From Bacillus_BD sp963787345 (GTDB lineage: Bacteria > Bacillota > Bacilli > Bacillales > Cytobacillaceae): a DNA stretch of 64,000 bases. The notes beneath the pieces are model-generated. The model was given only the letters and a program-made list of their open reading frames with translations. It had not been told where the DNA came from and did not search any database. How positions within the stretch are numbered: position 1 is the stretch's first letter; each line of letters starts with the position of its first letter. Shown here in pieces: positions 27,020-36,745 of this stretch. The stretch lies in the NCBI GenBank assembly GCA_963787345.1, contig CAWBCW010000026.1:744001-808000 (forward strand). Direction: 5' to 3'. The translations under genes and the position numbers were made by a program.

Positions 27020-28438
27020 TTGAGTCCATTTATTCATGACAATTTTATGCTTAATAATCAAACAGCAGTGGAACTTTATCATAATTATGCTAAAAAAATG
27101 CCTATCTATGATTATCACTGCCATCTATCACCAAAAGACATTGCTGAAAATCGCAAATTTAACAATATTACAGAACTATGGCTTGAAGGTGACCATTATA
27201 AATGGAGAGCCATGAGAGCACATGGGATTGATGAAAAATATATTACAGGTGATGCAGACCCGAAGGAAAAATTTAAAGCTTGGGCTGAGACCGTTCCGTA
27301 TACACTCGGAAATGCGTTATATCACTGGACTCATATTGAGTTAAAAAAATACTTTGGTATTGAAGAGTTACTTAATGAAAACTCTTGGGAAAGCATTTGG
27401 AACCGCTGTAATGAATTGCTGCAACAGGATGACTATTCTGTTCGAGAAATTATAAAGCGTTCCAATGTTAAAGTAATTGGTACTACAGATGATCCAACTG
27501 ATGATCTTGGATATCATGAACAAATTGCTAAACTATCGGACTTTCCAGTGAAAGTACTTCCATCATTCCGTCCTGATAAAGGATTAGAAATTAATAAGGA
27601 TACATTTGTTCCTTTTGTAGAAACTCTTGAAAAAGTAGCAAATAAATCTTTATCAAACTATGCAGACTATATTCAAGCCTTATTAGATAGAGTTCAATAC
27701 TTCCACGATAAAGGCTGTAGAATTTCTGACCATGGTTTATCCGAGATTCCATTTGCTGTATTTGAAGAAAATGAATTGGATGGAATTTATCAATCCGGAC
27801 GCAAAGGCGACCTTGTAAGTATAGAAGATGAAAATAAATTTAAAACGGCTATTTTACTTTCGCTTGCAAAAGCTTATAAAGAAAAAGATTGGGCAATGCA
27901 AATCCATTTTGGTGCGATTCGTAATAACAATACGAAAATGTTCAAAAAATTAGGCCCTGATGCAGGATTTGATTCCATTAGTGATCAAGGTGAAGTGGCT
28001 GCACCATTAAATGCTTTATTAAATGCGTTTGAAGTGAGAGATTCTTTACCAAGAACAATCGTTTATAATTTGAATCCAGTTTATAACGAATTAATTGGTA
28101 CGACGATTCAGAACTTCCAAACGAATGAGGCAGGAATTGCAGGTAAAATTCAATTTGGTTCTGGTTGGTGGTTTAATGATACAAAACCAGGAATGATCCG
28201 CCAATTAACGGCTTTAGCCGATCAAGGTTTATTAATGCACTTTGTTGGGATGCTGACAGATTCACGCAGCTTTATCTCATATAGCAGACATGAATACTTC
28301 CGCCGTATTCTATGTAACTTAGTTGGTACATGGGTGGAAGATGGGGAAATTCCAAATGACCCAGCATTACTGCAAAAGCTTGTTGAAAATATTTGTTATA
28401 ACAACGCTAAAAACTACTTCGCAATTGAAGTTGAATGA
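27020..28438 (+). CDS. uxaC: Glucuronate/galacturonate isomerase
   Basis: 472-residue amidohydrolase-fold isomerase converting D-glucuronate to D-fructuronate. The metal-binding YDYHCHLSP motif is near residue 28 and ITELWLEGDHYKWRAMRA follows, both hallmarks of UxaC; length equals B. subtilis UxaC (473). Start: TTG 27020 preceded by aggagg at 27004-27009, giving the homologue N-terminus; the longer frame upstream has no support. It acts on the product of UidA. uxuA follows after 21 bases. Confidence 0.95.
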   Translation: MSPFIHDNFMLNNQTAVELYHNYAKKMPIYDYHCHLSPKDIAENRKFNNITELWLEGDHYKWRAMRAHGIDEKYITGDADPKEKFKAWAETVPYTLGNALYHWTHIELKKYFGIEELLNENSWESIWNRCNELLQQDDYSVREIIKRSNVKVIGTTDDPTDDLGYHEQIAKLSDFPVKVLPSFRPDKGLEINKDTFVPFVETLEKVANKSLSNYADYIQALLDRVQYFHDKGCRISDHGLSEIPFAVFEENELDGIYQSGRKGDLVSIEDENKFKTAILLSLAKAYKEKDWAMQIHFGAIRNNNTKMFKKLGPDAGFDSISDQGEVAAPLNALLNAFEVRDSLPRTIVYNLNPVYNELIGTTIQNFQTNEAGIAGKIQFGSGWWFNDTKPGMIRQLTALADQGLLMHFVGMLTDSRSFISYSRHEYFRRILCNLVGTWVEDGEIPNDPALLQKLVENICYNNAKNYFAIEVE

Positions 28439-28459
28439 TAAAAGGGAGGCAATTTAATT

Positions 28460-29506
28460 ATGGAAATGGGTTTTCGTTGGTATGGTAAAACAGATTCGAT
28501 TCCACTAGAATATATTCGTCAAATTCCTGGAATGAAAGGAATTGTAACTGCTATTTATGATATTCCGGTTGGGGAAGCTTGGCCGATGGATAAAATTGAA
28601 GAGTTAAAGAAAACGGTTGAGGATGCTGGGTTACACATTTCAGTTATCGAAAGTGTTCCTGTTCATGAAGACATCAAAATCGGATTACCAACTCGTGATA
28701 AATATATTGAGAACTACAAAACAACATTACGTAATCTTGGGAAAGCTGGCATTCCAGTTGTATGTTATAACTTTATGCCAATCTTTGACTGGACACGTAC
28801 TGATTTAGAATACCGTCTTCCAGATGGATCTACAGCTCTTATTTTTGAAGAAGAAGTAGCAAAGAAAATGGATCCATTAACAGGTGAACTATCTCTTCCA
28901 GGTTGGGATTCAAGCTATAAGAAAGAAGATTTACAAGTATTATTTGATCACTATAAAAATGTAGATCATGAAAAGCTTTGGGAAAACTTAGGGTATTTCA
29001 TTAAAGAAATCATTCCAGTTGCAGAAGAAGCTGGTGTGAAAATGGCAATCCACCCAGATGATCCTCCATACGATATTTTTGGATTACCACGAATCATTAC
29101 AAATAAAGAAAATCTTGAAAGATTTATTAACTTATATGACAGCCCGAATAACGGTTTAACAATGTGCAGTGGGTCTCTTGGTGCAGAACCAAGAAATGAT
29201 TTCCCTGAAATGCTTCGTTATTTCGGAAAGAAAGATCGCGTAAACTTCGTACATGCTCGTAATATTAAATTAACAGGTGGCTTATCATTCGAAGAAAGTG
29301 CACATCCATCTGAGTACGGCTCCATTGATATGCATGAAGTGATTAAAGCAATGGCTGATTTCAACTATAATGGTCCGATTCGTCCTGACCACGGAAGAAT
29401 GATCTGGGGCGAAACAGGTAAACCTGGTTACGGTTTATATGACCGTGCATTAGGTGCGACATACCTATATGGTTTATGGGAAGCTGAGCAAAAAAATAGA
29501 AAATAA
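28460..29506 (+). CDS. uxuA: Mannonate dehydratase
   Basis: 348-residue TIM-barrel enzyme dehydrating D-mannonate to 2-keto-3-deoxygluconate. The N-terminus MGFRWYGKTDSIPLEYIRQIPG, the metal/substrate residues in AIHPDDPP and CSGSLG, and RPDHGRMIWGE are typical of Bacillus UxuA. Ribosome site aaagggagg. Between it and its pathway partner uxuB lies repeat copy C. Confidence 0.95.
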   Translation: MEMGFRWYGKTDSIPLEYIRQIPGMKGIVTAIYDIPVGEAWPMDKIEELKKTVEDAGLHISVIESVPVHEDIKIGLPTRDKYIENYKTTLRNLGKAGIPVVCYNFMPIFDWTRTDLEYRLPDGSTALIFEEEVAKKMDPLTGELSLPGWDSSYKKEDLQVLFDHYKNVDHEKLWENLGYFIKEIIPVAEEAGVKMAIHPDDPPYDIFGLPRIITNKENLERFINLYDSPNNGLTMCSGSLGAEPRNDFPEMLRYFGKKDRVNFVHARNIKLTGGLSFEESAHPSEYGSIDMHEVIKAMADFNYNGPIRPDHGRMIWGETGKPGYGLYDRALGATYLYGLWEAEQKNRK

Positions 29507-29513
29507 TTAAATT

Positions 29514-29597
29514 AATCCTCCGACGGATGCCTCGGATTTTTATCGAGCAAGTTCAGATATTAATCCGGGTGCAAATTTGGCGGAGCGAATTTGATAA
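29514..29597 (+). repeat. Dispersed structured repeat, copy C (3' half only)
   Basis: A short copy with only the 3' half of the family: TTAATCCTCCGACGGATGCC, arm TATCGAGC...TTCAGATA, AATCCGGGTGC, then AAATTTGGCG/GCGAATTTGAT. It starts eight bases after the uxuA stop and ends 26 bases before the uxuB ATG, just ahead of the ribosome site. Confidence 0.75.
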
Positions 29598-29623
29598 TAA
29601 TTCCTTAAGGGAGGATAAATTTC

Positions 29624-30478
29624 ATGGCAGTTCCATTTAAAGTTGATTTAACAGATAAAGTAGCAGTTGTTACAGGCGGTGGCGGTGTATTAGGATCTTA
29701 CTTTGCAAAAGCGTTAGCAGAATGCGGAGCAAAAGTAGCGGTTTTAGATCGTAGTCAAGAACCTGCTGATAAAGTAGCGGCTGAAATTAACGAAGCTGGC
29801 GGAAAAGCGATTGGTGTTGCAGCGAACGTGTTAGAAAAGGAAGCTCTTGAACAAGCAAGAGAAATCATTGTAAAAGAGCTAGGAACGGTTGATATCCTTT
29901 TAAACGGTGCAGGTGGAAATAATCCAAAGGGATCAACAGATGATGAGTTCTATAATGAAGAAGAAGTGAAAAATAATCCGGAGCTTAAAACATTCTTTGA
30001 TTTAGATCCTGAAGGTGTTGGATTCGTATTTGACTTAAACTTCTTAGGAACATTACTTCCTTCACAAGTATTTGCGAAAGATATGATCGGTAAAAAAGGT
30101 GCTAACATCATCAATGTATCTTCAATGAATGCTTACACCCCATTAACAAAAATCCCTGCATATAGTGGAGCAAAAGCGGCAATTAGTAACTTTACTCAAT
30201 GGTGTGCTACTTACTTTGCTAAAACAGGTATCCGCGTTAATGCGATTGCACCAGGATTTTTAGTAACAAAACAAAATGAAAAGTTACTATTTAATGATGA
30301 TGGTACTCCAACTGCTAGAACTGGAAAAATCATTAACAGTACACCAATGGAAAGATTTGGTGAGCCTGAAGAATTAATCGGCGGACTTCTTTTCTTAGCA
30401 AGTGAAGACGCTGCGAGCTTCGTAACAGGCGTTGTTCTTCCGATTGATGGCGGATTCTCATCTTATACAGGAGTTTAA
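29624..30478 (+). CDS. uxuB: D-mannonate (fructuronate) oxidoreductase, SDR family
   Basis: 284-residue short-chain dehydrogenase reducing D-fructuronate to D-mannonate, the YjmF-type UxuB of Bacilli, unrelated to the long-chain E. coli enzyme. The NAD loop TGGGGVLGSYFA is at about 18-29, NNAG-equivalent LNGAGG follows, and the catalytic Tyr/Lys are in YSGAKAAISNF. Pathway position is supported by uxaC and uxuA directly upstream. Ribosome site aagggagg lies between repeat C and the ATG. Confidence 0.9.
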   Translation: MAVPFKVDLTDKVAVVTGGGGVLGSYFAKALAECGAKVAVLDRSQEPADKVAAEINEAGGKAIGVAANVLEKEALEQAREIIVKELGTVDILLNGAGGNNPKGSTDDEFYNEEEVKNNPELKTFFDLDPEGVGFVFDLNFLGTLLPSQVFAKDMIGKKGANIINVSSMNAYTPLTKIPAYSGAKAAISNFTQWCATYFAKTGIRVNAIAPGFLVTKQNEKLLFNDDGTPTARTGKIINSTPMERFGEPEELIGGLLFLASEDAASFVTGVVLPIDGGFSSYTGV

Positions 30479-30637
30479 TCCGGGATATGATTCAATAGAA
30501 GGTTGCTAATCCTATTTAATAGGATTGGCAGCCTTATCAACATGTTCTAAAACTACATAATTTTTCAAGGATATCTAGTACTTGCATTGGAAAAGTAATT
30601 TTAAAAAACAAAAACAAAGATAAAGAGGGGTATTTAC

Positions 30638-31480
30638 ATGAAAGATAAAATTGAAGAATTTCAGAAAACGAAAGATTTTTTAATTTGTGTTGATTCTGAT
30701 GGCTGTGCCATGGATACGATGGATGTTAAACATAAAGAAGCTTTTGGTCCAGAGGCTGTGAATACATGGGATCTTCATCATATTGAAGAGCGTTTCCTTA
30801 AAGTCTGGAATGATATCAACCTTTATACGAAAACAAGAGGAATCAACCGTTTTAAAGGGGTTGTCACTACTTTTGAAGCACTTGAGGCTGAAGGAATTGA
30901 AATGCCAGATATTTCTTCGTTTAAAAAATGGACGGAGACAACGAATGAACTTTCTGCTCCATCGCTTGGAAGAGCAATTGCAGAAACAAATGATGAGCAA
31001 TTAAAGAAAGCGCTTCAATGGAGCGATGCTGTTAATACTACAATTGAAGAAAAACTTGCTGGAAACGATAAGCCGGTAGAAGGTGCGAAAGAAGGATTAC
31101 AAGCTGCCAATAATGTTGCAAATGTAGCTATTGTTTCATCTGCTAACGGTGCAGCTGTTCTTGATGAATGGACAAGACATGAATTGTCTGTACATGTTGA
31201 TGTGATGCTTGGACAGGAAGCTGGAACGAAAGCTTATTGCATTGAGCAAATGAAAAAGTTTGGCTTTGACGAGACACATGTATTAATGGTCGGTGATGCT
31301 CCAGGCGATCTATCCGCTGCTGAGAAAAATGGTGTGCTATTCTATCCAATCCTCGTTGGGAAAGAAAAATTCTCATGGGACCGTTTCCAAAATGAAGCAA
31401 TAGGAAAGTTTCTTGATGGAAGCTATGCAGGGGAGTATCAGCAACAAGTAATCAATGAATTTAATGATAACTTGAAATAA
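30638..31480 (+). CDS. HAD-superfamily hydrolase in the hexuronate cluster
   Basis: 280-residue cytosolic phosphatase-like protein. HAD motif I is CVDSDGCAMD (the Asp-x-Asp is D-S-D near residues 19-21), motif II a serine in VSSANG, and motif IV GDAPGD near 225. A helical cap lies between motifs I and II. Substrate is not evident; in this setting it could remove phosphate from a sugar phosphate or act on imported phospho-disaccharide. It follows uxuB after a 160-base gap that holds a hairpin (AATCCTA/TAGGATT around 30513) without a clear T-run, and precedes a GH3 gene by 19 bases. Confidence 0.8.
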   Translation: MKDKIEEFQKTKDFLICVDSDGCAMDTMDVKHKEAFGPEAVNTWDLHHIEERFLKVWNDINLYTKTRGINRFKGVVTTFEALEAEGIEMPDISSFKKWTETTNELSAPSLGRAIAETNDEQLKKALQWSDAVNTTIEEKLAGNDKPVEGAKEGLQAANNVANVAIVSSANGAAVLDEWTRHELSVHVDVMLGQEAGTKAYCIEQMKKFGFDETHVLMVGDAPGDLSAAEKNGVLFYPILVGKEKFSWDRFQNEAIGKFLDGSYAGEYQQQVINEFNDNLK

Positions 31481-31499
31481 ATTTAAGGGGGAATAAAAT

Positions 31500-33248
31500 A
31501 TGATTCAAAAGATCGCTAAGAATATTCCAATGCCTAAAGTAGATTTAAAAGCAAAGCCATATAATTTATCTGATGAAGATATAAAATGGGTAAAAGATAC
31601 AATTGCTGGGATGTCAGACGAAGAAAAAATTGGTCAATTATTTATTAACTTGTTTTTCTTTGGGAAAGACCAATATAGTGGGAATGACTTAACAAACAAA
31701 CAAATTCTTGAAAAGTATCACATTGGTGGTGCACGTTACCAAGGTGGTACATCAGATCAGGTACAAGACTTAATTAATGAATTGCAAACGGATTCGAAAA
31801 TACCTTTATTAGTGGCAGCAAACTGTGATGCCGGTGGTAACGGTGCTATGAATGATGGTACATATGTGGCGTCGGCTGCAATGTGTGAAGCTTCAGGTGA
31901 TGAACAAGTATCCTATGATGCTGGCTATGTCAGCGGTCGTGAAGAAGATGCAATTGGTGTTAACTGGAACTTTGATCCATGTGTTGATATATTGAAAAAC
32001 TGGAGAAACACAATTGTTAACACACGTGCTTATGGTACAAATGCTGAAACGGTTATTAAGCATACAAACTCTTATATTAAAGGGTTAACAGAAAGCAATA
32101 TCGGCGTATGTATTAAGCACTGGCCTGGTGATGGTACAGAAGAACGTGACCAACATTTAGTTATGGGGGTTAATGAGTTATCTGTTGAAGAATGGGAAGA
32201 GTCATTCGGTAAAGTATATCGTAATCATATCGATAACGGTGTTCACTCTATTATGGCAGGCCATATTGCAGTACCAGAATATCAAAAAGCATTAGTGCCT
32301 GAATTGGAAGATCGTGATATCCTACCAGCTACATTAGCACCTGAATTAATCAATGGATTATTAAAAGATAAATTAGGTTTTAATGGTCTCGTTCTTACAG
32401 ATGCTACTCATATGTTAGGAATGACCGCAGCGATGAGACGTGAAGAGTATGTTCCACAATCGATTGCCGCTGGTTGTGATATGTTCTTATTCTTTAATAA
32501 TATTGATGAAGATTACAACTTTATGATGAATGGATATAAAAATGGAGTTATCACTGAAGAGCGTCTTCAAGATGCTTTAGAAAGAATTTTAGGTCTAAAA
32601 GCAACTCTTGGCTTACACAAAGCTCAAAAAGAAGGTACTTTATTACGTTCAAGAGAAGATTTAGAAGTAGTGGGCTGTGATGATCATATTGAACGTGCGA
32701 AACAAGCTGTTGATAAAGGAATTACACTTGTTAAAAATACGTTAGATCAACTGCCAATTCGTCCAGAAACGCATAAACGTATTCGACTGTACTTCTTAGA
32801 AGGAGAAGTAGGAGGTATTTACGAAGCTAATGATAAAACATTAAACTTCATTGTGGAAGAATTAGAGCGACGAGGTTTTGAAGTAACTGTTAACGATGGG
32901 AATTCACGTGTTAAAGGCTCTACTTTAAAGTATCGTGAAGAAGTTGATGCAGCACTAGTATTTGCTGATATTGTCGGTTACGGTGCTGAAAATAATTATC
33001 GTATTAGATGGAAAACAGCAATGTCAAATGAAGTTCCTTGGTATGTACATGAAGTACCAACTGTATTCGTATCGTTAAATTTCACCACTCATTTAACAGA
33101 TGTTCCTATGGTGAAATGCTATATTAACGCATACAAAGATACTGAAATCACCATTAAAGCAGTCATTGATAAAATGATGGGTGAATCAGAGTTTAAAGGA
33201 ACACCTAATGAAAATGTTTGGTGTGGGAAATGGGATACAAGACTTTAA
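31500..33248 (+). CDS. GH3-family glycosidase (beta-N-acetylhexosaminidase/beta-glycosidase type)
   Basis: 582-residue GH3 protein without signal peptide, so cytosolic. The N-terminal barrel has KHWPGDGTEERDQH (about 206-219), the loop carrying the catalytic His/Asp pair in NagZ-like enzymes, and the nucleophile Asp301 in VLTDATHML. A C-terminal alpha/beta domain follows from about 395. The variation from the usual KHFPGHG to KHWPGDG removes the second His and may mark altered specificity. It is the last gene of the hexuronate operon and may cut a hexosaminyl or glucosyl bond of a glucuronate-containing oligosaccharide; that is inference. Confidence 0.85.
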   Translation: MIQKIAKNIPMPKVDLKAKPYNLSDEDIKWVKDTIAGMSDEEKIGQLFINLFFFGKDQYSGNDLTNKQILEKYHIGGARYQGGTSDQVQDLINELQTDSKIPLLVAANCDAGGNGAMNDGTYVASAAMCEASGDEQVSYDAGYVSGREEDAIGVNWNFDPCVDILKNWRNTIVNTRAYGTNAETVIKHTNSYIKGLTESNIGVCIKHWPGDGTEERDQHLVMGVNELSVEEWEESFGKVYRNHIDNGVHSIMAGHIAVPEYQKALVPELEDRDILPATLAPELINGLLKDKLGFNGLVLTDATHMLGMTAAMRREEYVPQSIAAGCDMFLFFNNIDEDYNFMMNGYKNGVITEERLQDALERILGLKATLGLHKAQKEGTLLRSREDLEVVGCDDHIERAKQAVDKGITLVKNTLDQLPIRPETHKRIRLYFLEGEVGGIYEANDKTLNFIVEELERRGFEVTVNDGNSRVKGSTLKYREEVDAALVFADIVGYGAENNYRIRWKTAMSNEVPWYVHEVPTVFVSLNFTTHLTDVPMVKCYINAYKDTEITIKAVIDKMMGESEFKGTPNENVWCGKWDTRL

Positions 33249-33256
33249 TCAATTTC

Positions 33257-33293
33257 AAAAACGAAGACTGTGTTTAGCAATCTTCGTTTTTTT
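33257..33293 (+). terminator. Terminator of the hexuronate operon
   Basis: AAAACGAAGA and TCTTCGTTTT pair around a 13-base loop, followed by T residues. Confidence 0.85.
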
Positions 33294-33513
33294 ACGTATA
33301 AAAAAATTTCTTCAATAATTGAAATCTATTGGCTTTGTTATCAGTTACAAAAAAGTGTATGCAGGAAAAAACACTCAAGTATATTAGCATAACAAATAAA
33401 AGCGATACGAATGGTTTCTATTAAATTAAAGCATATTAATGGTAATGCTTTTATAGCAATTATTTTATTTATTATATTTATTTAGCAGTAAAGTTCAATG
33501 AGTATGATGCAGC

Positions 33514-33844
33514 CAAAACAAACTTACTATTCTTACTGTATCACTATTCATTGTGATAACTACGGTGTTAGTTGGCGCTGTAAACGTTTATTTGTTTAAT
33601 GGCACGTAAAGTTGGACAAGCTCTTGCTGGTGGTATTGGTGGTTTTGCAATTGCAGCAGTTGGATACAATGCTGCTAACACTGTTCAACCACAAAGTGTA
33701 CTTGATGGAATTCATACTATAGGTACATTAGTACCGGCGATTTCATTCTTTGTTATTTTCTTAATCGTCACTTTTGTCTATCCACTAAACAAAAGTCGTG
33801 TGAACCAGCTTGCAAAAGATTTAGCTGGAAAGAGACAAGGATAA
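33514..33844 (+). pseudogene. Remnant of a second GPH-family transporter
   Basis: Two pieces of a GPH symporter are fused with a large internal deletion. Bases 33514-33597 encode QNKLTILTVSLFIVI and LVGAVNVYLF, matching the start of the second half of the transporter at 24500-24590. The frame then jumps to MARKVGQALAGGIGGFAIAAVG at 33599, matching its last 80 residues. About 110 codons and the whole first half are missing. A half-site resembling the GTATAC operator (TATATTAGCAT, 33379-33389, in reverse) lies upstream. It is a duplicate importer that has decayed. Confidence 0.8.
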
Positions 33845-33870
33845 AACAAAATTTATAGGAAGTATTTTAA

Positions 33871-33903
33871 AAAGATGCTGTTTAGCGAAACAGCATCTTT
33901 TTA
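33871..33903 (+). terminator. Terminator after the transporter remnant
   Basis: AAAGATGCTGTTT/AAACAGCATCTTT with an AGCG loop and T-rich tail; it survives although its gene is decayed. Confidence 0.88.
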
Positions 33904-33952
33904 TACTTTGTTCCTATTTTATGTTTATTGGGTTATTCCCTAAATTTGTAAA

Positions 33953-33980
33953 TTGACAGTTTACAAAAATATGGTATTCT
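33953..33980 (+). promoter_or_regulatory. Promoter of the amino-acid permease
   Basis: Perfect TTGACA at 33953-33958, 16-base spacer and TATTCT at 33975-33980 with extended TGG. A leader of about 110 bases containing an AACGC/GCGTT hairpin precedes the gene. Confidence 0.65.
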
Positions 33981-34095
33981 AGTATAGTGTTGCTTTAACG
34001 CTAAAAAGCGTTTGATAGAAATAGACTTTTGAAATGGATTACCCTTAGGGATCAAGAGAAAAATAATTTAATCAATAGTAGTTAGGTGTGAAAGT

Positions 34096-35433
34096 ATGTC
34101 AGAAAATCAGCATGAATTAAAACGGGGCTTAAAACCGAGGCATGTTCAGTTTATCGCATTAGCAGGGATGATTGGAACTGGAATCTTCAAGGGGAGCTCT
34201 GACACATTAAATTTAGCAGGTCCAAGTGTTGTCGTAGCCTATATGATTGGCGGGCTTTTGCTTTTTATTGTTATGTGCGCATTAGGTGAAATGGCAACCG
34301 TATATCCCAATTTAAATGTACAAACTTTTATACATAAAGCCTTCGGGTTCCGACCTTCTTTTATTGTCGGATGGCTCTATTGGATAAACTGGGTCGTCGT
34401 AACGGCCGTTGAATTAATAGCAGCTGGAAGCTTCCTGCAATACTGGTTCCCCCATGTTCCATTATGGGTGTTAAGTATTCTTTGTGCTGCGGTTATTATT
34501 GCGATTAATCTGTTTGAAGTAAAAAACTATGGAGAAATGGAATTTTGGTTTGCAAGTATTAAAATATTAACGTTAGTAGCCTTCATTATTTTAGGAGCCC
34601 TAATTCTATTTGGGATTTTTCCAACAGAATCATCAGCTTCCTTTTCAAATTACACGGCTCATGGCGGATTTTTCCCAAATGGATTAGGCGGGATGTTCGG
34701 TGCTTTTCTAGTTGTCGTGTTCTCCTACGGCGGAGCTGAGTTAATTGGTGTTGCTGCGACAGAAACAAAAGACAGTGAAAAAGTTCTTCCAAAAGTAATT
34801 AAAACGACTGTGTTCCGAGTCATTATTTTTTATGTTTTGCCGATACTTATCATTTGTGGGATTATCCCATGGAATCAAGTAACGGGACAAGATAGTCCAT
34901 TCGTTCAAGTGTTCACATTATCAGGGCTGTCAGGAGCAGCAAGTATTATGAATTTTGTGTTGCTAACAGCTGTTTTATCAGCAGCCAATTCAGGTATTTA
35001 TGCGACATCTAGGACCTTATATACAATGGCTAGAAATGGGGAAGCCCCAAAAGTATTCTCAAGGATCACGTCAAAAGGGATTCCATTAAACGGTATATTA
35101 GTTACAACGCTCTTTATTTTAGCTGGGGTATTTTTATCTTACTTGACTCCAGAGTCGGTTATTGGCTATTTAATGTCAATCCCTGGATTTACAGTCCTTA
35201 TCATTTGGATCGGGATTTGCTTAGCTCAATTAAAGCTGCGCAAGCATTATCCAAAAAAGCCAACGTTCCAAGTAAAAATATTTCCATTCACTACAATATT
35301 TGGAGCACTTACACTTTCCGTTATTTTTATCTCCTTTATTTTTAATGGGAATAACATTATTGGAACAACCGTATGTCTGTCAGTATTAGTCGTATTAATT
35401 ATCCTTTCCTCGATTGTAAAGAAAAGGAACTAA
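34096..35433 (+). CDS. APC-family amino acid permease
   Basis: 445-residue membrane protein with about 12 spans, of the amino acid-polyamine-organocation superfamily (GabP/AnsP/YbxG-like). The first span holds the substrate motif ALAGMIGTGIFKGSS and the amphipathic loop TRTLYTMARNGEAPKVFSRI is typical of this group. A phenylalanine/serine-rich central loop reads FSYGGAELIGVAATET. Probable proton-coupled uptake of a small amino acid; the substrate cannot be read from sequence. Ribosome site aggtg. Single-gene unit with its own promoter and a long hairpin terminator. Confidence 0.9.
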   Translation: MSENQHELKRGLKPRHVQFIALAGMIGTGIFKGSSDTLNLAGPSVVVAYMIGGLLLFIVMCALGEMATVYPNLNVQTFIHKAFGFRPSFIVGWLYWINWVVVTAVELIAAGSFLQYWFPHVPLWVLSILCAAVIIAINLFEVKNYGEMEFWFASIKILTLVAFIILGALILFGIFPTESSASFSNYTAHGGFFPNGLGGMFGAFLVVVFSYGGAELIGVAATETKDSEKVLPKVIKTTVFRVIIFYVLPILIICGIIPWNQVTGQDSPFVQVFTLSGLSGAASIMNFVLLTAVLSAANSGIYATSRTLYTMARNGEAPKVFSRITSKGIPLNGILVTTLFILAGVFLSYLTPESVIGYLMSIPGFTVLIIWIGICLAQLKLRKHYPKKPTFQVKIFPFTTIFGALTLSVIFISFIFNGNNIIGTTVCLSVLVVLIILSSIVKKRN

Positions 35434-35497
35434 AAAACATGGGGACAAATTCATTATATTTGCTTAAGGCAAATATACGAATTGTCCCCATGTTTTG
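35434..35497. terminator. Long inverted repeat acting as bidirectional terminator
   Basis: AAAACATGGGGACAA at 35434-35448 pairs with TTGTCCCCATGTTTT at 35483-35497, and the interior pairs further (ATTTGC/GCAAAT), giving one long stem. It lies exactly between two convergent genes. Confidence 0.8.
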
Positions 35498-36745
35498 TTA
35501 ATGAATAATAAGCTTTATTCCAGTCAGTACGATTCCGATGACAAATCCACAGAGGGCTCCGTTAACGCGAATCCATTGCAAGTCCTTGCCTATATTATTT
35601 TCGACTAAATCAATGAGGGTTTTATTGTCCAATTTATTTAGATTTTCTCTAACTAATTCGCCTATTTTTGAATGGTTTTCCTCCACGAGAACAATAATTT
35701 GTTGTTGAATCCATTTATTAACTTCCGGACTTCTTTCCGTTAGATGATCTAATCCTTTTTCAAATAAAGGAAGCGCTTTTGTTTCTATAAACTCCGGTTC
35801 TTCCACGATAGAGAGGAGCTTTGGCCTGAACTGTTCCAATTTCTCTGTAATTAATTCGTCTGGCTGCCACTCATCAAAGAGCCCATCTCTCCATTTTTCT
35901 ATCATTTCAATAAGGTCAGATTGGTTTTCCAACATATCTAACTCCCTGTTTAGATAAGCTAATAAAGCCATTCTGTTAGGGTCCCCATCTCTTTGTAAAT
36001 TCCTTAATACACGAAGTAAAACGCCTTGTGCTGTTTGACCAAGATTCTCTTCGTTAAGGAGCGTTGTCACGGATTTAAAAGCTAGTTTCCGTAAGCCGCT
36101 TACTTCCATATTATTTAATGCATTCATCGAAATTTTCCCGAGTTTGACCTCTGTTTGCTTGTTTTGTAGCCAAGTTTCTACTTTATCTAATAGATGATCC
36201 AGTGCTCTTTGATCCAATTTTTCTCGAATTATTTTATCTCTTATGATTTGCAAGAGCGGTACGACATCGATTTGAGAAAGTGCCAATTTAAGCTGGTTTT
36301 TGATAAAAGGTGTTAATTTTTGAATCTCTATGTTATTAATAAAATTCCTGAATGTACTCAAAAGCATGGTCTTAAAGGATTCTTGACGAATCTCTCTTTT
36401 AATCATGACAACTAATGTATCCATAAAGGGGATGTCTTTCACCTTTTCTTGAATACTATCTTTTGAAAGCCAATCATTTTTGACGACGGAGACTAGTCCT
36501 TCTGTCAGTCGTTTTCGGTTATTTGGAAGAAGAGCTGTATGCGGAATGGGGATGCCTAGCGGATGACGAAATAAGGCTGTGACAGCAAACCAATCAGCCA
36601 ATCCACCGACGAGTCCAGCTTCAAATCCACCGTGTAATAGACTGATCCATACAGATCCTTGGAATGGGACTGTAGCCACAAAACCTGCTCCCATAAATAA
36701 AAGCGAATATGTAGCAATTCTTTTAGAACTTTTTGTTTTACCCAT
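35498..36745 (-). CDS. DUF445 family membrane protein
   Basis: 415-residue protein of unknown function. A hydrophobic N-terminal region holds the family hallmark GGFEAGLVGGLADWFAVTALFRHPLGIPIPHTALLPNNR, here split over residues 37-77; a long helical soluble part (about 80-385) and one C-terminal span (VNGALCGFVIGIVLTGI) follow. Such proteins are common in Bacilli as single genes. The start at 36745 is behind agaggaaat. No neighbour suggests a role. Confidence 0.85.
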   Translation of the reverse strand: MGKTKSSKRIATYSLLFMGAGFVATVPFQGSVWISLLHGGFEAGLVGGLADWFAVTALFRHPLGIPIPHTALLPNNRKRLTEGLVSVVKNDWLSKDSIQEKVKDIPFMDTLVVMIKREIRQESFKTMLLSTFRNFINNIEIQKLTPFIKNQLKLALSQIDVVPLLQIIRDKIIREKLDQRALDHLLDKVETWLQNKQTEVKLGKISMNALNNMEVSGLRKLAFKSVTTLLNEENLGQTAQGVLLRVLRNLQRDGDPNRMALLAYLNRELDMLENQSDLIEMIEKWRDGLFDEWQPDELITEKLEQFRPKLLSIVEEPEFIETKALPLFEKGLDHLTERSPEVNKWIQQQIIVLVEENHSKIGELVRENLNKLDNKTLIDLVENNIGKDLQWIRVNGALCGFVIGIVLTGIKLIIH

